Below are positions 12,119 through 22,387 of a stretch of DNA of 64,000 nucleotides, one piece after another. Source of the stretch: Fennellomyces sp. T-0311 (Eukaryota; Mucoromycota; Mucoromycetes; Mucorales; Lichtheimiaceae). The stretch covers positions 124,001 through 188,000 of the forward strand of contig JALLLT010000057.1 of the NCBI GenBank assembly GCA_025266875.1, read 5' to 3'. Both the position numbers and the translations under genes were made by a program. A model generated the notes under the pieces. The model was given only the letters and a program-made list of their open reading frames with translations, made no database searches and had not been told where the DNA came from. Each line of letters opens with the position of its first letter. The first letter of the stretch is position 1.

Positions 12119-13372
12119 GGCGATGGAACCAGCTTTTGCGTGTGACAGGTTAAAGTGAAAATAAGCAATGGCAGGAGATTAAAAAGTCATCTTAGATAAG
12201 GAAATCTTGAGACTTGTTAATGCCGGAGTCTCTGCATTATAGTTATTGCAGTGGCCCATACTGATATAAGCTTCATTTCAGGAAGGCGAGAGCGGAGAAG
12301 AGTGCGTCTCTTCGGACACACACGAGTAATCGTGCTTTTGCGCTGGCAATGTGGAGTGATCATATTTTTCCTTTGACAAGCCCAAGTCTGCATTAGGCGT
12401 TGTCATGGTACACACATGTTTGGTTTCAATAAGAGAAGAATATTTTGGCTTATTTGGAGAAAAAGCCTACGCAGCCAAGACTCGATCGAGCACAACTACG
12501 TTTAAAATGAATGAATAAAGTATATACCGTATATGTCAAGCACTGAAAACATGAACACTTTTGCTCTGCATACATGCGCCACACAGAATACCGTCTACAC
12601 CTGTGGACCCTAAACAGGATCCCCTTTAGGTTATTCCATCCCGATCAACTCGGAAAGGCAGAGCAGTTCGTTCAGGAAGCTGACCATTGGCTACACAGCT
12701 ATTAGTATCACGATATGTCTTAAGCTTTTGCCCGATTGCTCGAATCTAATATGATATACACGCCCGCCTTATACGTGAAGACTTTCAATTCTGCAAGCAC
12801 TTCCTTTTAACTATAAAAGCCTGAAAAGTGATAAAGATCGAGGTAATTCGCACTTGTGCGCGCGCCCAATATCTATAGAAGTGATGCACAAGACAGAAAT
12901 GTTATGTATCATTGAAGTTTATATTATTTAAGTAACTGTGAGCTATTGACTGATCATTTGGTCACGGTTTGTGGTTCCGTGCCCGAAAATATACATAAGA
13001 TTGTAGGAACAAACTGTAGATCTGATACCGCAAGATCGATCACTCGACCAAGCGAGAGGCTGCAATCGCGATTAGCATTCATAATGGTGAAGCTCTCGCT
13101 CTTGCGTTGGTATTTTCATTTTCTTATTTGTTTGTGGAGGGTTAGGCCCGAAGACCTTGACCCAAGGTTGAAAAATTATCCGTACAATGACGGCAGTTTG
13201 TGTGTGTTTGGTTCGCAGTAGCTCGCCGCGTCCGGCTGCTTCTGCTTAGGGTGGCGCCACCCTTCGTCTCTTCGATGCAAACCTAGTAAGCTGCTTCTCC
13301 CTATTCTTGTATCCTTCGTATCCGAGCCCTTTCCTTCAACAATTTACAACGGATAAAGAAGTCCATTGGATC
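12119..13372. other. Gene-free stretch
   Basis: About 1.25 kb upstream of the F-box gene at 10117-12118. No supported gene; short plus-strand frames near 12946-13221 have no family features. Confidence 0.4.
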
Positions 13373-13599
13373 CCCAGCCCCGCAGCATCGACTGCCCAGC
13401 CCCGCAGCAACTGAATACCCAGCCCCGCAGTACTTGGACGACCTACCCACGTAGGAATCCAAAGCCCAGCCCCGCAAGTTCATAGAACCCGCCCTGTAAC
13501 TAAAGAAAACACTACCCCCACCCGCCATGGCCACCCAAGCCCCGCCCTGTAATACCCCGAATACCGCCCTGTAGCCGTCGAGATCGCCGCCCTGTAGGT
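13373..13599. repeat. GC-rich short interspersed tandem motif
   Basis: The word CCCAGCCCCGCAG occurs at 13373-13385, 13395-13407 and 13418-13430 (period 22-23 nt), and again nearly intact at 13465-13476. It grades into a second word, CCGCCCTGTAG, at about 13489-13499, 13542-13551, 13565-13574 and 13587-13596. The block is strikingly C-rich in an AT-rich neighbourhood. A frame on the minus strand is open across it (13301-13606) because the repeat lacks stops in that frame, giving a Gly-rich peptide; this is probably incidental. Confidence 0.75.
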
Positions 13600-13606
13600 T
13601 CCGCAA

Positions 13607-14298
13607 GACTTGACAAAGTGTGCTCTCTACCCTACCAATTTACAATGACAGTGTACAAAATGCGCAAAACTAAGCTACCGAAAGCAAGAACAGCACCAAA
13701 AGGCACCGTATCCATGGCATTTTACAACAGATGAAATGGGGAGCTGCAGACTTACCGTTCGAATGCGCGAAGAGAGTCGCAAAAAAAGAAAAGGCGCAGC
13801 ACGGGCTTTTATACTTTCCGAATCTTTCCGATTTTTCCCGTTGCTACTTAACACGTTATCGTTACCATGACATATATTATTTTTTCGCTCGTTTATTCAA
13901 TTCAGAAGGTGAATGTACAAACCTGTATACGAAAAATACTTTTTTTCATAAAGACTCTCTCTTGTGAATCAGTCTGTTACGTTTCGACGACGGAGCTAGT
14001 ACATAAACGGAAAGCGCTGTATAAGATTGCTGCATTCCCATTAAAGTTTACCATTACTCGAGAATGTTTTCGCATCTGGCGTGTCCATGAGAAGCGTCAT
14101 CCGAGCTCTTATACAACAAAATGGACTATCAGGACCATTCCACGGCAGGATAGCCTTGGAACTTATACCGATTCAGCTGCAATACCGCTCGCATGATACT
14201 ATTTGCTCTTGAGCTACTACGGAACCAAGTGGGTGGCATGAAAGCAGTGTGCACTTGAATGGTATCATACTTGCGACCTGAGGTGCTTTTTATCATGT
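13607..14298. other. Gene-free stretch
   Basis: No supported gene. Small plus-strand frames at 13731-14196 have no recognisable features. Confidence 0.35.
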
Positions 14299-15454
14299 TT
14301 GACCGTTTATATTTTTGCCATGGAACGGCAACCTAGCAATCAACTTGAATTGAAAAATGCCGTACTGATCTTGCATCAACGCTGGAGCATACTATCCCTC
14401 GCAAAAGCCGTCTATGATACCACGGTTAACAGCTCCTTAAAGACGTTAGACCTGCTTAGCATGCTCAAAACCAAATCACTAGGCACGTATGCTACTGTGT
14501 ATGCAGTGAAGTGCCTGTTCAGCAAGGCGATGAAAGCAGCTGAAAAAATGATTGAACATACATTCTTGGCAACTGCTGGGCACTTATCCAGTGGCAGCAC
14601 GAGCGCGCGAAACAAAGATATAATCAAGGCGTGGAAAAGATACCCATTGACGACGAACAGTGCACGTTTTCAAAAAGTGCAAAGCAGAATCTGAAGCTCA
14701 GCTGGAGAAACGTGTTGCCCATATATCTCACACAGATTATAATCGACAAGCTCGATGGAACTATTAGCGAGCTGAGATGCCTGGATATGCCAAGGTTTCG
14801 CTCATTGCGCACCTGTACGTACCAGCGAACATGGCAACGAAGAAATATTACTTTGTGCATACTGATATCTTTCAACTCCTTCTCATGATTGACAAGCATA
14901 CCTCGAACCTTGAGCCATATGCGCTCGAGAAACGGAAGACATAAAGCTTTGGCGGTTCTTCGCAGTCAGCTGAAGAAATTCGAGCTGATAAATTTTAATA
15001 TCACTGTGCTTGAAGACTTCCTTACTATACATGCCTGCAAGGGCAAAGTCACATTGCTACGCACGGTGAAACTAAGCGACTGTGATGATATATCTGACTC
15101 GCTGCTGAGAACATTTGCCACTGTAGAGATAATACAGATAGTCAAACTCAAAAATTACAATGGACCGTCGACTGGTGAGCTGGTTCAGTTTGCTGAGCAA
15201 CCACGCGATTTCGATATACCAAGCACTATTGACTTGCCAACATGGATGCGATTAAAGGCTTGATAATCGATAAGCTTTGTGACATGATCAGCTTACAGGA
15301 AATCATTCATGTTGGGCTCATCAATAACATTTTTACTGGAGATACGGTTAAATATTTAGCTAATTATCAGGGCAATCTCAAATCTTTTACTGTTCTTCTT
15401 GTCCAGTTACATAATAGAATTTTTGGGAAGAGGTTATTAATTTACTATACGTAA
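14299..15454 (+). pseudogene. Decayed LRR paralog of the F-box family
   Basis: Three broken plus-strand frames read in order like the C-terminal half of the local family. The clearest part is near 15050-15170, where LLRTVKLSDCDDISDSLLRTFATVE aligns with the paralog segment LQTISLKDCDGVTDGVLRALAD of the gene at 30093. The next frame (from 15242) has a second LRR-like unit, TGDTVKYLANYQGNLKSF, matching TSAGIRALADRACTLRDV. A possible F-box trace (NVLPIYLTQIIIDKL) lies near 14713-14757. Frame changes between the pieces and loss of the TPR part indicate a dead copy. The assignment of the first 300 bases is uncertain. Confidence 0.5.
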
Positions 15455-16620
15455 GCCAAATTTCACGATAACTTCGGTTTGACAATTTTTGTCTATTACC
15501 TTTAGAAAAATACATCGATCTAGCCCGGGAAAACACGTCCGTTTAAATCAAACTGTAGACACGTTTTTTTCAGATAAGAGCTCAAACTTGACAAAGTAGA
15601 CGTATTTTAAACTTAATTCGGCAAGCGCGTACGCCGCGTCATCAGAAAACTGGAGACAAAAAAAATGAGCCCAGTTATACTTTAATTTACAAGAAAGTTA
15701 CTTTATCATGAATATATTGTGCTGGATATGTAAGCACACATACGTCCAAGAGGTAAAAATTAATAAACATGAGTTGATTGCTATAGACGATATGCCATGG
15801 ATGCCTTTTTGGTAAAAGTGGGCTTGAAGAGCAAATACGGTAAAATTATTAAAGATATCAAAACAGAACAAGTTGTTAAAACAGGATATCCAAGAGCATT
15901 CGCTTATTGCTTGCTTATGATTCTGCATAGTACGTAGGCGCAGTTAATCACATATGCGATAAGAGAGGGTAGGCATTCTTCATACGTGTTGCTCAACTCT
16001 GGGGCACCGGTATGCTCTGCGATCCACTAACATAAAATGCTGCAGCATAGTTGCTGTTGAAGTGCGTAACTCTCTATCCAGCATAGCAACCATACAAGAT
16101 ATGACAATATTTGCCTGCATGGGAGGCTACAGGGCACTATCCGATGGTATCGCACCATCATACGGAAATTACAGAGTTTGTCATGGTTGGTACGGCTAGC
16201 TTTGAACGGTATGCCGCTCATTCTGGACGATATGGTCGGTCATCTGCCAGCAATTGGCGGGTTAGGAAGCCTTGATCCGCATAATCTAAATGAAATGCTA
16301 GATGATGATATTTTCCTAATGGTACGTACGCCATGCACCGTCGCTCAAGAGTGCTGAAATTACCAGATGCACATAGTGTCTGACGGTGGGATACAGTATC
16401 TAAAGGACTGTATTTCATCCCAGCGCAGTGACGGATCAACAGCGCCATCGTCATGTATGGGAGGAATAAGGAGTGCTGAACAAAAGTCCTTTTCGATCGC
16501 TATACTGATGGGCTACAAAGACTGATACTTGTTGTCTTGGATTAAAATAACGTTCCAAGATGTATATACACCCGCAGACAATCGATACGTATGAACTGAA
16601 ACATTTAAACTTTGGAAGAT
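15455..16620. other. Gene-free stretch
   Basis: About 1.15 kb of AT-rich DNA; short frames on both strands without motifs. Confidence 0.35.
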
Positions 16621-16893
16621 GTGTCCACGTCCCACCAGCTCTTTTTCATCAAGGCTCCCTCTGTTAACAAAGTGCCCGGGATTTGCTTCTACGATAAATA
16701 ACTGGGATATTGCACGTCGAGTGTGTTACATTTGGCCAAATGGTTTGAAGAAGGCTCTAAATGGAATGGCACGCAGGTTCTGCTGCTTTGCGTATAGCTG
16801 CAAACATTACGCAAAGGCACATTCTACTATTACGATTCCGACTGTATCTTCAAAGGCAACGGCATGGCAGTGATCAAGCTACTGTGCGCAGGA
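16621..16893 (+). other. Coding-like fragment, unrecognised
   Basis: One plus-strand frame reads with protein-like composition across two stops: TSHQLFFIKAPSVNKVPG, then HLAKWFEEGSKWNGTQVLLL, stop, then KGTFYYYDSDCIFKGNGMAV followed by IKLLCAG. Such composition is unlikely in noise and suggests a decayed exon or transposon fragment, but I do not recognise the family. Confidence 0.3.
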
Positions 16894-16972
16894 TAGTAAG
16901 CTCATCAGCCGCAATAAGAGCAAGGAGTAACAAACGTCGATTTCTCTTTCCGCTTTCATGAAATAGGCCTCC

Positions 16973-17465
16973 ATGAATGAGTCTCTCATTGCAAACATTG
17001 TGACATACGCTCAGATCCTGAAAGAAGCGTCAACACCCCATGTATGCACGTGGAAGCCTTTCTTTGTCGAGCGATGCACGCAATGGTGCGTCCAGATTGA
17101 ATCAGAGCTGCTTGCACTTTCGGATCAAGAAGCGACCGAGCACCTGCAAGCGGCGATGGCAAGGTGCCAGGATGCGGTGCCCGGGTTGCCTCAGCTGCTG
17201 GACGCCAAGCACGAACTGTACAAAGCACTCATCAAAAATATTTACGTGAGCAACGAAATGTATTGGACGGTGGTGTCTGCATATGACTTTCTCGCTTTGG
17301 CCACGTCGCCGCGACAAGAAAATCTCATTCAGGTAAGCCATTGCAGGTTAAAAATAGACAGATTGTTCCGGACTGATACGTTCTTGGCAGGATGTCAGCG
17401 AGAGCGCGTACGATGCTGCCACCATAGATGTACTGGATATCATGTCGGCTGCTCTCCATGAATAA
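16973..17465 (+). CDS. Uncharacterised 144-residue protein, two exons
   Basis: Exons 16973-17332 and 17391-17465; the 58-nt intron is GTAAGC..TTGGCAG, phase 0. The protein starts MNESLIANIVTYAQ, is helix-rich with acidic surface, has Cys/Trp clusters in the first third (HVCTWKPFFVERCTQWC), and ends in a short acidic helix (TIDVLDIMSAALHE). Codon composition is clearly coding and the splice joins two helical segments smoothly. There is no signal peptide or membrane helix, so it is probably soluble. I do not recognise a family. It lies 178 bp before the transporter gene on the same strand. An upstream exon cannot be excluded. Confidence 0.65.
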
Positions 17466-17643
17466 AGGCTCGCTGTGGAAGGGGGAAGTTTCGGATACAT
17501 TTCATGCACCATGAACAGAGTGTGTTTTTTTTATCATCGAATGAACGGTCGCCTCGTGTGGTTTCGGAGCCATGAGGCACGGGGATTTGCAGTAACACAA
17601 ACCACATTTCGCCCTTTCACCCTTCAATATACACCCTTTGGAA

Positions 17644-19118
17644 ATGACAGCATCTTCATCATGGCTCAATCCTAGTACATTATACACAGTGTTCCATCAG
17701 ATCAGTTTCCTGATCACAGGCCTGGTCATGACGCTGGGAACGCAATGGATCTTTTATGCAGGCGCTGCCAGTAGGTTATAGCTGTTCATTCAAAAAGACC
17801 GGTGTTTCCTCACCCTTGCTCGAGCACAGCCGGCGATAGTTACCTGACGCAGCTAGCACAGTACATTGGTGCGATACTGGTGGGTCTGCTCATCCCGATC
17901 ATCCTGGCGCGCCAGGGCCAGCAATATACCAGCGTTGCCACCAGCGACGACGACGATGTAGGTTGAGCAGTGCAGAGAGAAATAGCGAGCACTTACATGG
18001 GGGGATGGGGCGGTTGATAGCCGAATCGGATCAGCATGGATGTGTTGGATGAAGAAGACGAAAAGCCGGTGGTGAATGCGGCGGAGACCACGGCCAAAAT
18101 ATCGGACGGACCAATCCAGCACAAGTCGATCATGAAGCTGGCCTTATTAGACGTGATTGCCAACTTTTGCGTAACGCTGGGGTTCTCGGTGATCGGCAGC
18201 GGGGTAAAGCGACATACAGACTCGGGATGAACCAGCGCGTTCTCAATGTCGTCGGCTTATTAGATGTATCAAGTGATTTACAGCAGCGTGGTTATTTGGT
18301 GCGCCATTCTGACGTATTTCTTCATGGGGCGAACACTGTCGAAGCTGCAGTGGCTGGCAATTGTCGGCACCAGTGCCGGATTGGCACTCAGCTCGTTTGG
18401 CAGCTTTGGGGCACCAGATAAGGACCACGGCTTGGGCAAGCTGGCCACAGGCACGCTTTTGACTATGGCCGGCACCTTTGGCTACTGTGAGTGGATGTGT
18501 GTGTGTGTGCATGACATGAAACGCTCAAACTGGGTTTTCGCCATTAGCGTGCTTCTATGTGTACTCTGACCATATCTTGTCCAAGCAAATACCACCACCC
18601 CTCCCAGCCCGCGTTTGTTTCACCAGCGGGTTGTACTGCACGGCCTTGTCGCTGATCTGGATCTCCATCTACACGCTGCCAAGATTCGACAGCCTGATCC
18701 ATATTGATCCAAACGTGACCACGGCGTCGGTATGGGGAGTGTATACCATCGTAACCATCGCCAACGCGACCCATTCTTGGAACTATTATGAGCTGATTGA
18801 CAGAACAGGCAATGTATGCTACCGTCTCCCCCAACCAGGAAAGTTCTGCAAACACTCACTCGCACAAACCAATAATAGGTGGCGACGGGCATTTTGCAGG
18901 GCCTTCGAGCAATTCTGGTATACATTTTGAGCCATGTGTGGTTCTGTGCGACAGACTCGGCCCAATGTGAGTTTTGCTGGTGGCCAGTGCACAGCCCGCA
19001 TCTGTATTAATGCGCTTGTCTCTTAGGCTTCACGGCATACAAGGGATGCGGATCCGTCCTGGTGATCGGCTGTGTGTTCTTGTTCACCGTAGGAGGCGGC
19101 AGCCGAAAAAAGAAATAA
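17644..19118 (+). CDS. DMT-superfamily (SLC35-like) transporter, seven exons
   Basis: A multispanning membrane protein of the drug/metabolite transporter type; substrate unknown. Exons: 17644-17770, 17830-17957, 18021-18203, 18264-18486, 18548-18813, 18879-18966, 19027-19118, giving 1107 nt and 368 residues with all junctions GT..AG and in frame. Hydrophobic helices are visible throughout: SFLITGLVMTLGTQWIFYAG near the N-terminus, then YIGAILVGLLIPIIL, ALLDVIANFCVTLGFSVIG, MYQVIYSSVVIWCAILTYFF, LQWLAIVGTSAGLALSSFG and VLVIGCVFLFTV near the C-terminus. A soluble acidic loop (DVLDEEDEKPVV) lies about residue 95. The order (MYQVIYSSVVI.. then a Gly-rich helix after LSKLQWLAIV) resembles SLC35F-type DMT proteins. 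The basic tail SRKKK fits an ER/Golgi-type retention signal (KKxx-like), which is inference. Confidence 0.8.
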
Positions 19119-19553
19119 AAGATGGAGACAAGTGTAGATGACTCCTCGTGACGATCGATAAAGGGCTGTGGAGAAAGAGAACAGCGAGGACAGCGTGGGA
19201 ATGACAAAACAGAGGGAAGGGGTGGATGTGGGGGGGGGGGAGAAAGCAACATCATGTGTGTGCAAAAGAAATTCGGATCGATAAGAAGGTTGTTCTGCCG
19301 CGAGATAAAAAGTAAATCGCCGATAACAGGTAAGGCAAAGAAGCTGCGAGAAAAAGCTGCGTGTCGGGGGGTTAGAAAAGTATAAAAGCATTGCCTATGG
19401 CAACCGACGCACACACGCACACACACACAGCAACCCTCTTTGTAATCTTCTCGGCTTTACCACAAATCTTATTTCTCTTTGTCTCACTCCCTGCCAATAA
19501 TGCTGCTAGGCTCGCACACCTCCACTTTAGGTAAATAAATGAGGGATCGGTAA
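19119..19553. other. Low-complexity intergenic and 5' UTR
   Basis: Contains a G-run (about 19229-19240) and a CA-rich microsatellite (ACACACGCACACACACACAG near 19409-19430). The reverse-strand frames here are low-complexity Pro/Ser/Cys strings and are not credible genes. The right part is the pyrimidine-rich leader of the next gene. Confidence 0.5.
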
Positions 19554-20300
19554 ATGCCGCCTCTTTCCTTCTCACTCTTCCCTCTTCCTCCAATGATAGA
19601 ACCCATCACCATCCACGACTCCAAAAGCAGCATCAACCACCAGCCCATCATCACGTACCATGACTCCGAGGAGGACGACGATGCCACCGACATCGACTCG
19701 TTCCAGGACGAGCTGGCCACCATGGACGACTCCGCCTGCTACCAAAACACCTACTTCATGGACGGCGGCAACCGGTTTATATCCGTGAGTATCCTAAAAT
19801 GGTGCCTGGAAAATAAGCAGGATGTCCTTATTTTTTCTATTTTCTGTAAAACAATGCAGCTCCCCACCCTAGGCAATACCAACACGAAGGCCGCTGCACA
19901 AATTTCTCGCTTTTTCGAGGAGTGGCTGGAAAACAAAATCTACGACAAGCAGCAGGACGATCCGCTCCCCATCTTGGAAGACAGCGTCGATTACTTGGCT
20001 CACGACATTCTTGTCCAACTGAAACGCAACCGCTTATGGGGTCTCTCCAAAGTCTTTGTCAAGATTCGTACCGGTCACGTCTACACTTATCACCAATTGG
20101 AAGATGGTCAGCCACTGATCACACAAGATATGGAAGAGTTTTTCCAGCAGTTCCCTCTTTTTGTTGAAGTCATTATCCGTACAACCTCCCAAGACGACGA
20201 CCTCTGCAACAGCAGCAGTAAAAACACTATCTTGCTCGAAGTCGAGAACGTCACTGTAAATCCAGGCAACCCATACAGGATTATGGAGCATACTTCTTAA
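19554..20300 (+). CDS. Uncharacterised acidic protein, one short intron
   Basis: Exons 19554-19784 and 19860-20300; the 75-nt intron is GTGAGT..ATGCAG, phase 0, length divisible by three and without stops, so an unspliced form also reads through. The N-terminus is a disordered acidic segment (YHDSEEDDDATDIDSFQDE); the C-terminal 140 residues look folded: FFEEWLENKIYDKQQDD, VDYLAHDILVQLKRNR, WGLSKVFVKIRTGHVY, FPLFVEVIIRTT. A second ATG 39 bases in (MIEPITIHD) is an equally plausible start. No signal peptide or membrane helix. I do not recognise the family; it reads as a conserved fungal hypothetical. 3' of it are AATAAA-like signals near 20400. Confidence 0.7.
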   Translation: MPPLSFSLFPLPPMIEPITIHDSKSSINHQPIITYHDSEEDDDATDIDSFQDELATMDDSACYQNTYFMDGGNRFISVSILKWCLENKQDVLIFSIFCKTMQLPTLGNTNTKAAAQISRFFEEWLENKIYDKQQDDPLPILEDSVDYLAHDILVQLKRNRLWGLSKVFVKIRTGHVYTYHQLEDGQPLITQDMEEFFQQFPLFVEVIIRTTSQDDDLCNSSSKNTILLEVENVTVNPGNPYRIMEHTS

Positions 20301-22387
20301 ATGTGTATACTTTTCTTCTTTTCCCAGTCTTTCTATTTTTGTTTGTTGCTGTGTAAATATCTCTTTCCTTTCTTATCATATACCTTTTCCTATATTCTCT
20401 AATAAAAAAATCTGGCACGTCAAAAAAAGGGCTATTACAGCCTGTATCTTTAAAAGATAAAACATGGTTTGACGTTTTTCCTGTAGTTGCATGGGGGGAT
20501 ATGAATCCATCCTTTTCAGGTCCGCCAAAATTATGGCGGCCACTGCTGCATACAGGTGATCAGTATATTTTTGTTCAGCCTTTTCATGCAGTTGTCAGGG
20601 ACTCAAAATGAAATGCGCTTTTTGATATCTAATCGGATCAGTTGGCCCTTGTGGCAATCATTGCTCTTCTTTGGAGTCCGTCCGCTTTTTTAAGTTCAGT
20701 ATGCCGAAAATGGCTTTGGGTCGCCGAGTTCCATTGCTCGATATGTTCTGCATTTTGTATATGCCCGGCTAATAATGAAGAGACAGAGTAGCCATAGGAT
20801 TGAAGCGTAAAACAGAATTTTGGGCCCTCAATCCCAATGTATTACACAAACATGACCCAGAAACGCTCACGTTACGTACAATGAAAAGAGCCCCATACCA
20901 CTCAAGGGAACAAATATAAAGCGGCTCGGAATACCGCATGATGAGAAAAAACCAAATCCCTGGCTACATGCATATGTGAATAACAATAACGGACCGATTT
21001 CATATCGCTGCTGAACAATTTGGGTCAGAAACACTCCATCTTATGCTGCTATGGCTCTTTATCGCTTTTGCTTGATTTCTTTAATTTGGTGCAACGTACG
21101 CACACGACGCACAAAACTTGGTTGAATAAATGCGGTGGTGAGCAGGAGAGTGAAACTACCGGTCGTAAGATTTTTCTGTTATCATTCTTTATCGGTTAGT
21201 ACTATGCCGTATATCACAACACTCGTATACTTTCAAACACAATTACTGACTCACAGATAAGGGTGTGTAAACAGTCTTATGTTTACGGTGCCTTGAAATA
21301 CTCCCAATGATCATAGCTTCGCCACTTTCATATGCACCGGAAAAATCCAGCTCCCTCAAGTACATGGTTGAGAATGAGCTCGTGAATTTCATCAATGTAT
21401 AAATCATTAAACATATACATAGCGTATCATCTTCCCTGCATGTTTGACATTGTCTATGTTTCTATGTCACGGTGAATAACACCGGTACGTAACAACACTG
21501 TTACTATTGCACGTATGCATTTGCTCTTAAAGAATGCTTTATTGAAATATAGAAGTATAAGATGTGAGACCATTTTGCCTTACCAGGTCATAGACACAAA
21601 TAATATCTGGTTGTCGCTTTGGCTGAGTTCGACTGGCACCGATTTTATCAGATTGTCCATATATATATATATCTTAAGTCGATCATCCTCCTTGCAGACT
21701 TAGTGGTCCCTTCTTGCAGTATATTTAGTCATTATCTCATTATCCATTTGCTCCAAAACAGATGCATATCATAACTTCTGCAGCCCATATTTTTTAAATG
21801 ATTCCTTTAGGGATCCGTTCCAAGCTCGTGATAATATTCGTTGTATCTTTAAATATGTAAATTAAGCATCCATTGTGCAAGATATAATCATAGCACATTG
21901 CTTACCAGAAACTCCCTATGCAGAACTTATATCGGCGATCTCACGTAGAAACTTGGCTAGATTCTCAGTTTGCATCATCTTGCTCTGGAAATCCGGGCCT
22001 CTCTTAAAAATAAGCCGTATTGGGACACGTTGCCGCTCTGCTTGACTTTTGAGTTCTTTACCGGTACATTTTCATTGTCGTGAGCACAGAAAATGCGTAG
22101 CACGTAGTTGAGCAACGCGACACTTTACACCTTGAAAAGTGAGAACCAAGTCAGAATAAAACTTCTTTCGATATAATTATTGATACTATATGACTAAACC
22201 ATTCTTAATCGCTATTATATCTCTTAAATGTCTCTTTGATATATGGAGACAAGAAAGCTTATTTAATAGCCTTAGGCGCCATCCAAAATCAACGTGTTAA
22301 ATGCACTGCAGGTTGTTATAATAAATGCACATCTGTCCGAAAATGATTGAGGGGATATCACCTGACTTAATAACAGATTGTTATTAC
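20301..22387. other. Gene-free 2.1 kb
   Basis: AT-rich with an ATATATATATAT microsatellite near 21660-21672. No open frame with family motifs on either strand. A possible AATAAA polyadenylation signal for the upstream gene is at 20400-20406. Confidence 0.45.

Noticed and set aside
13301..13606. Minus-strand Gly-rich 101-residue ORF
   Set aside because: It is open only because the C-rich repeat lacks stops in that frame; repeated words, no homology-like features, no neighbouring exons.
19007..19593. Minus-strand Pro/Ser/Cys-rich ORFs
   Set aside because: They are antisense to the transporter's 3' region and the CA/G-run microsatellites; composition reflects low complexity.
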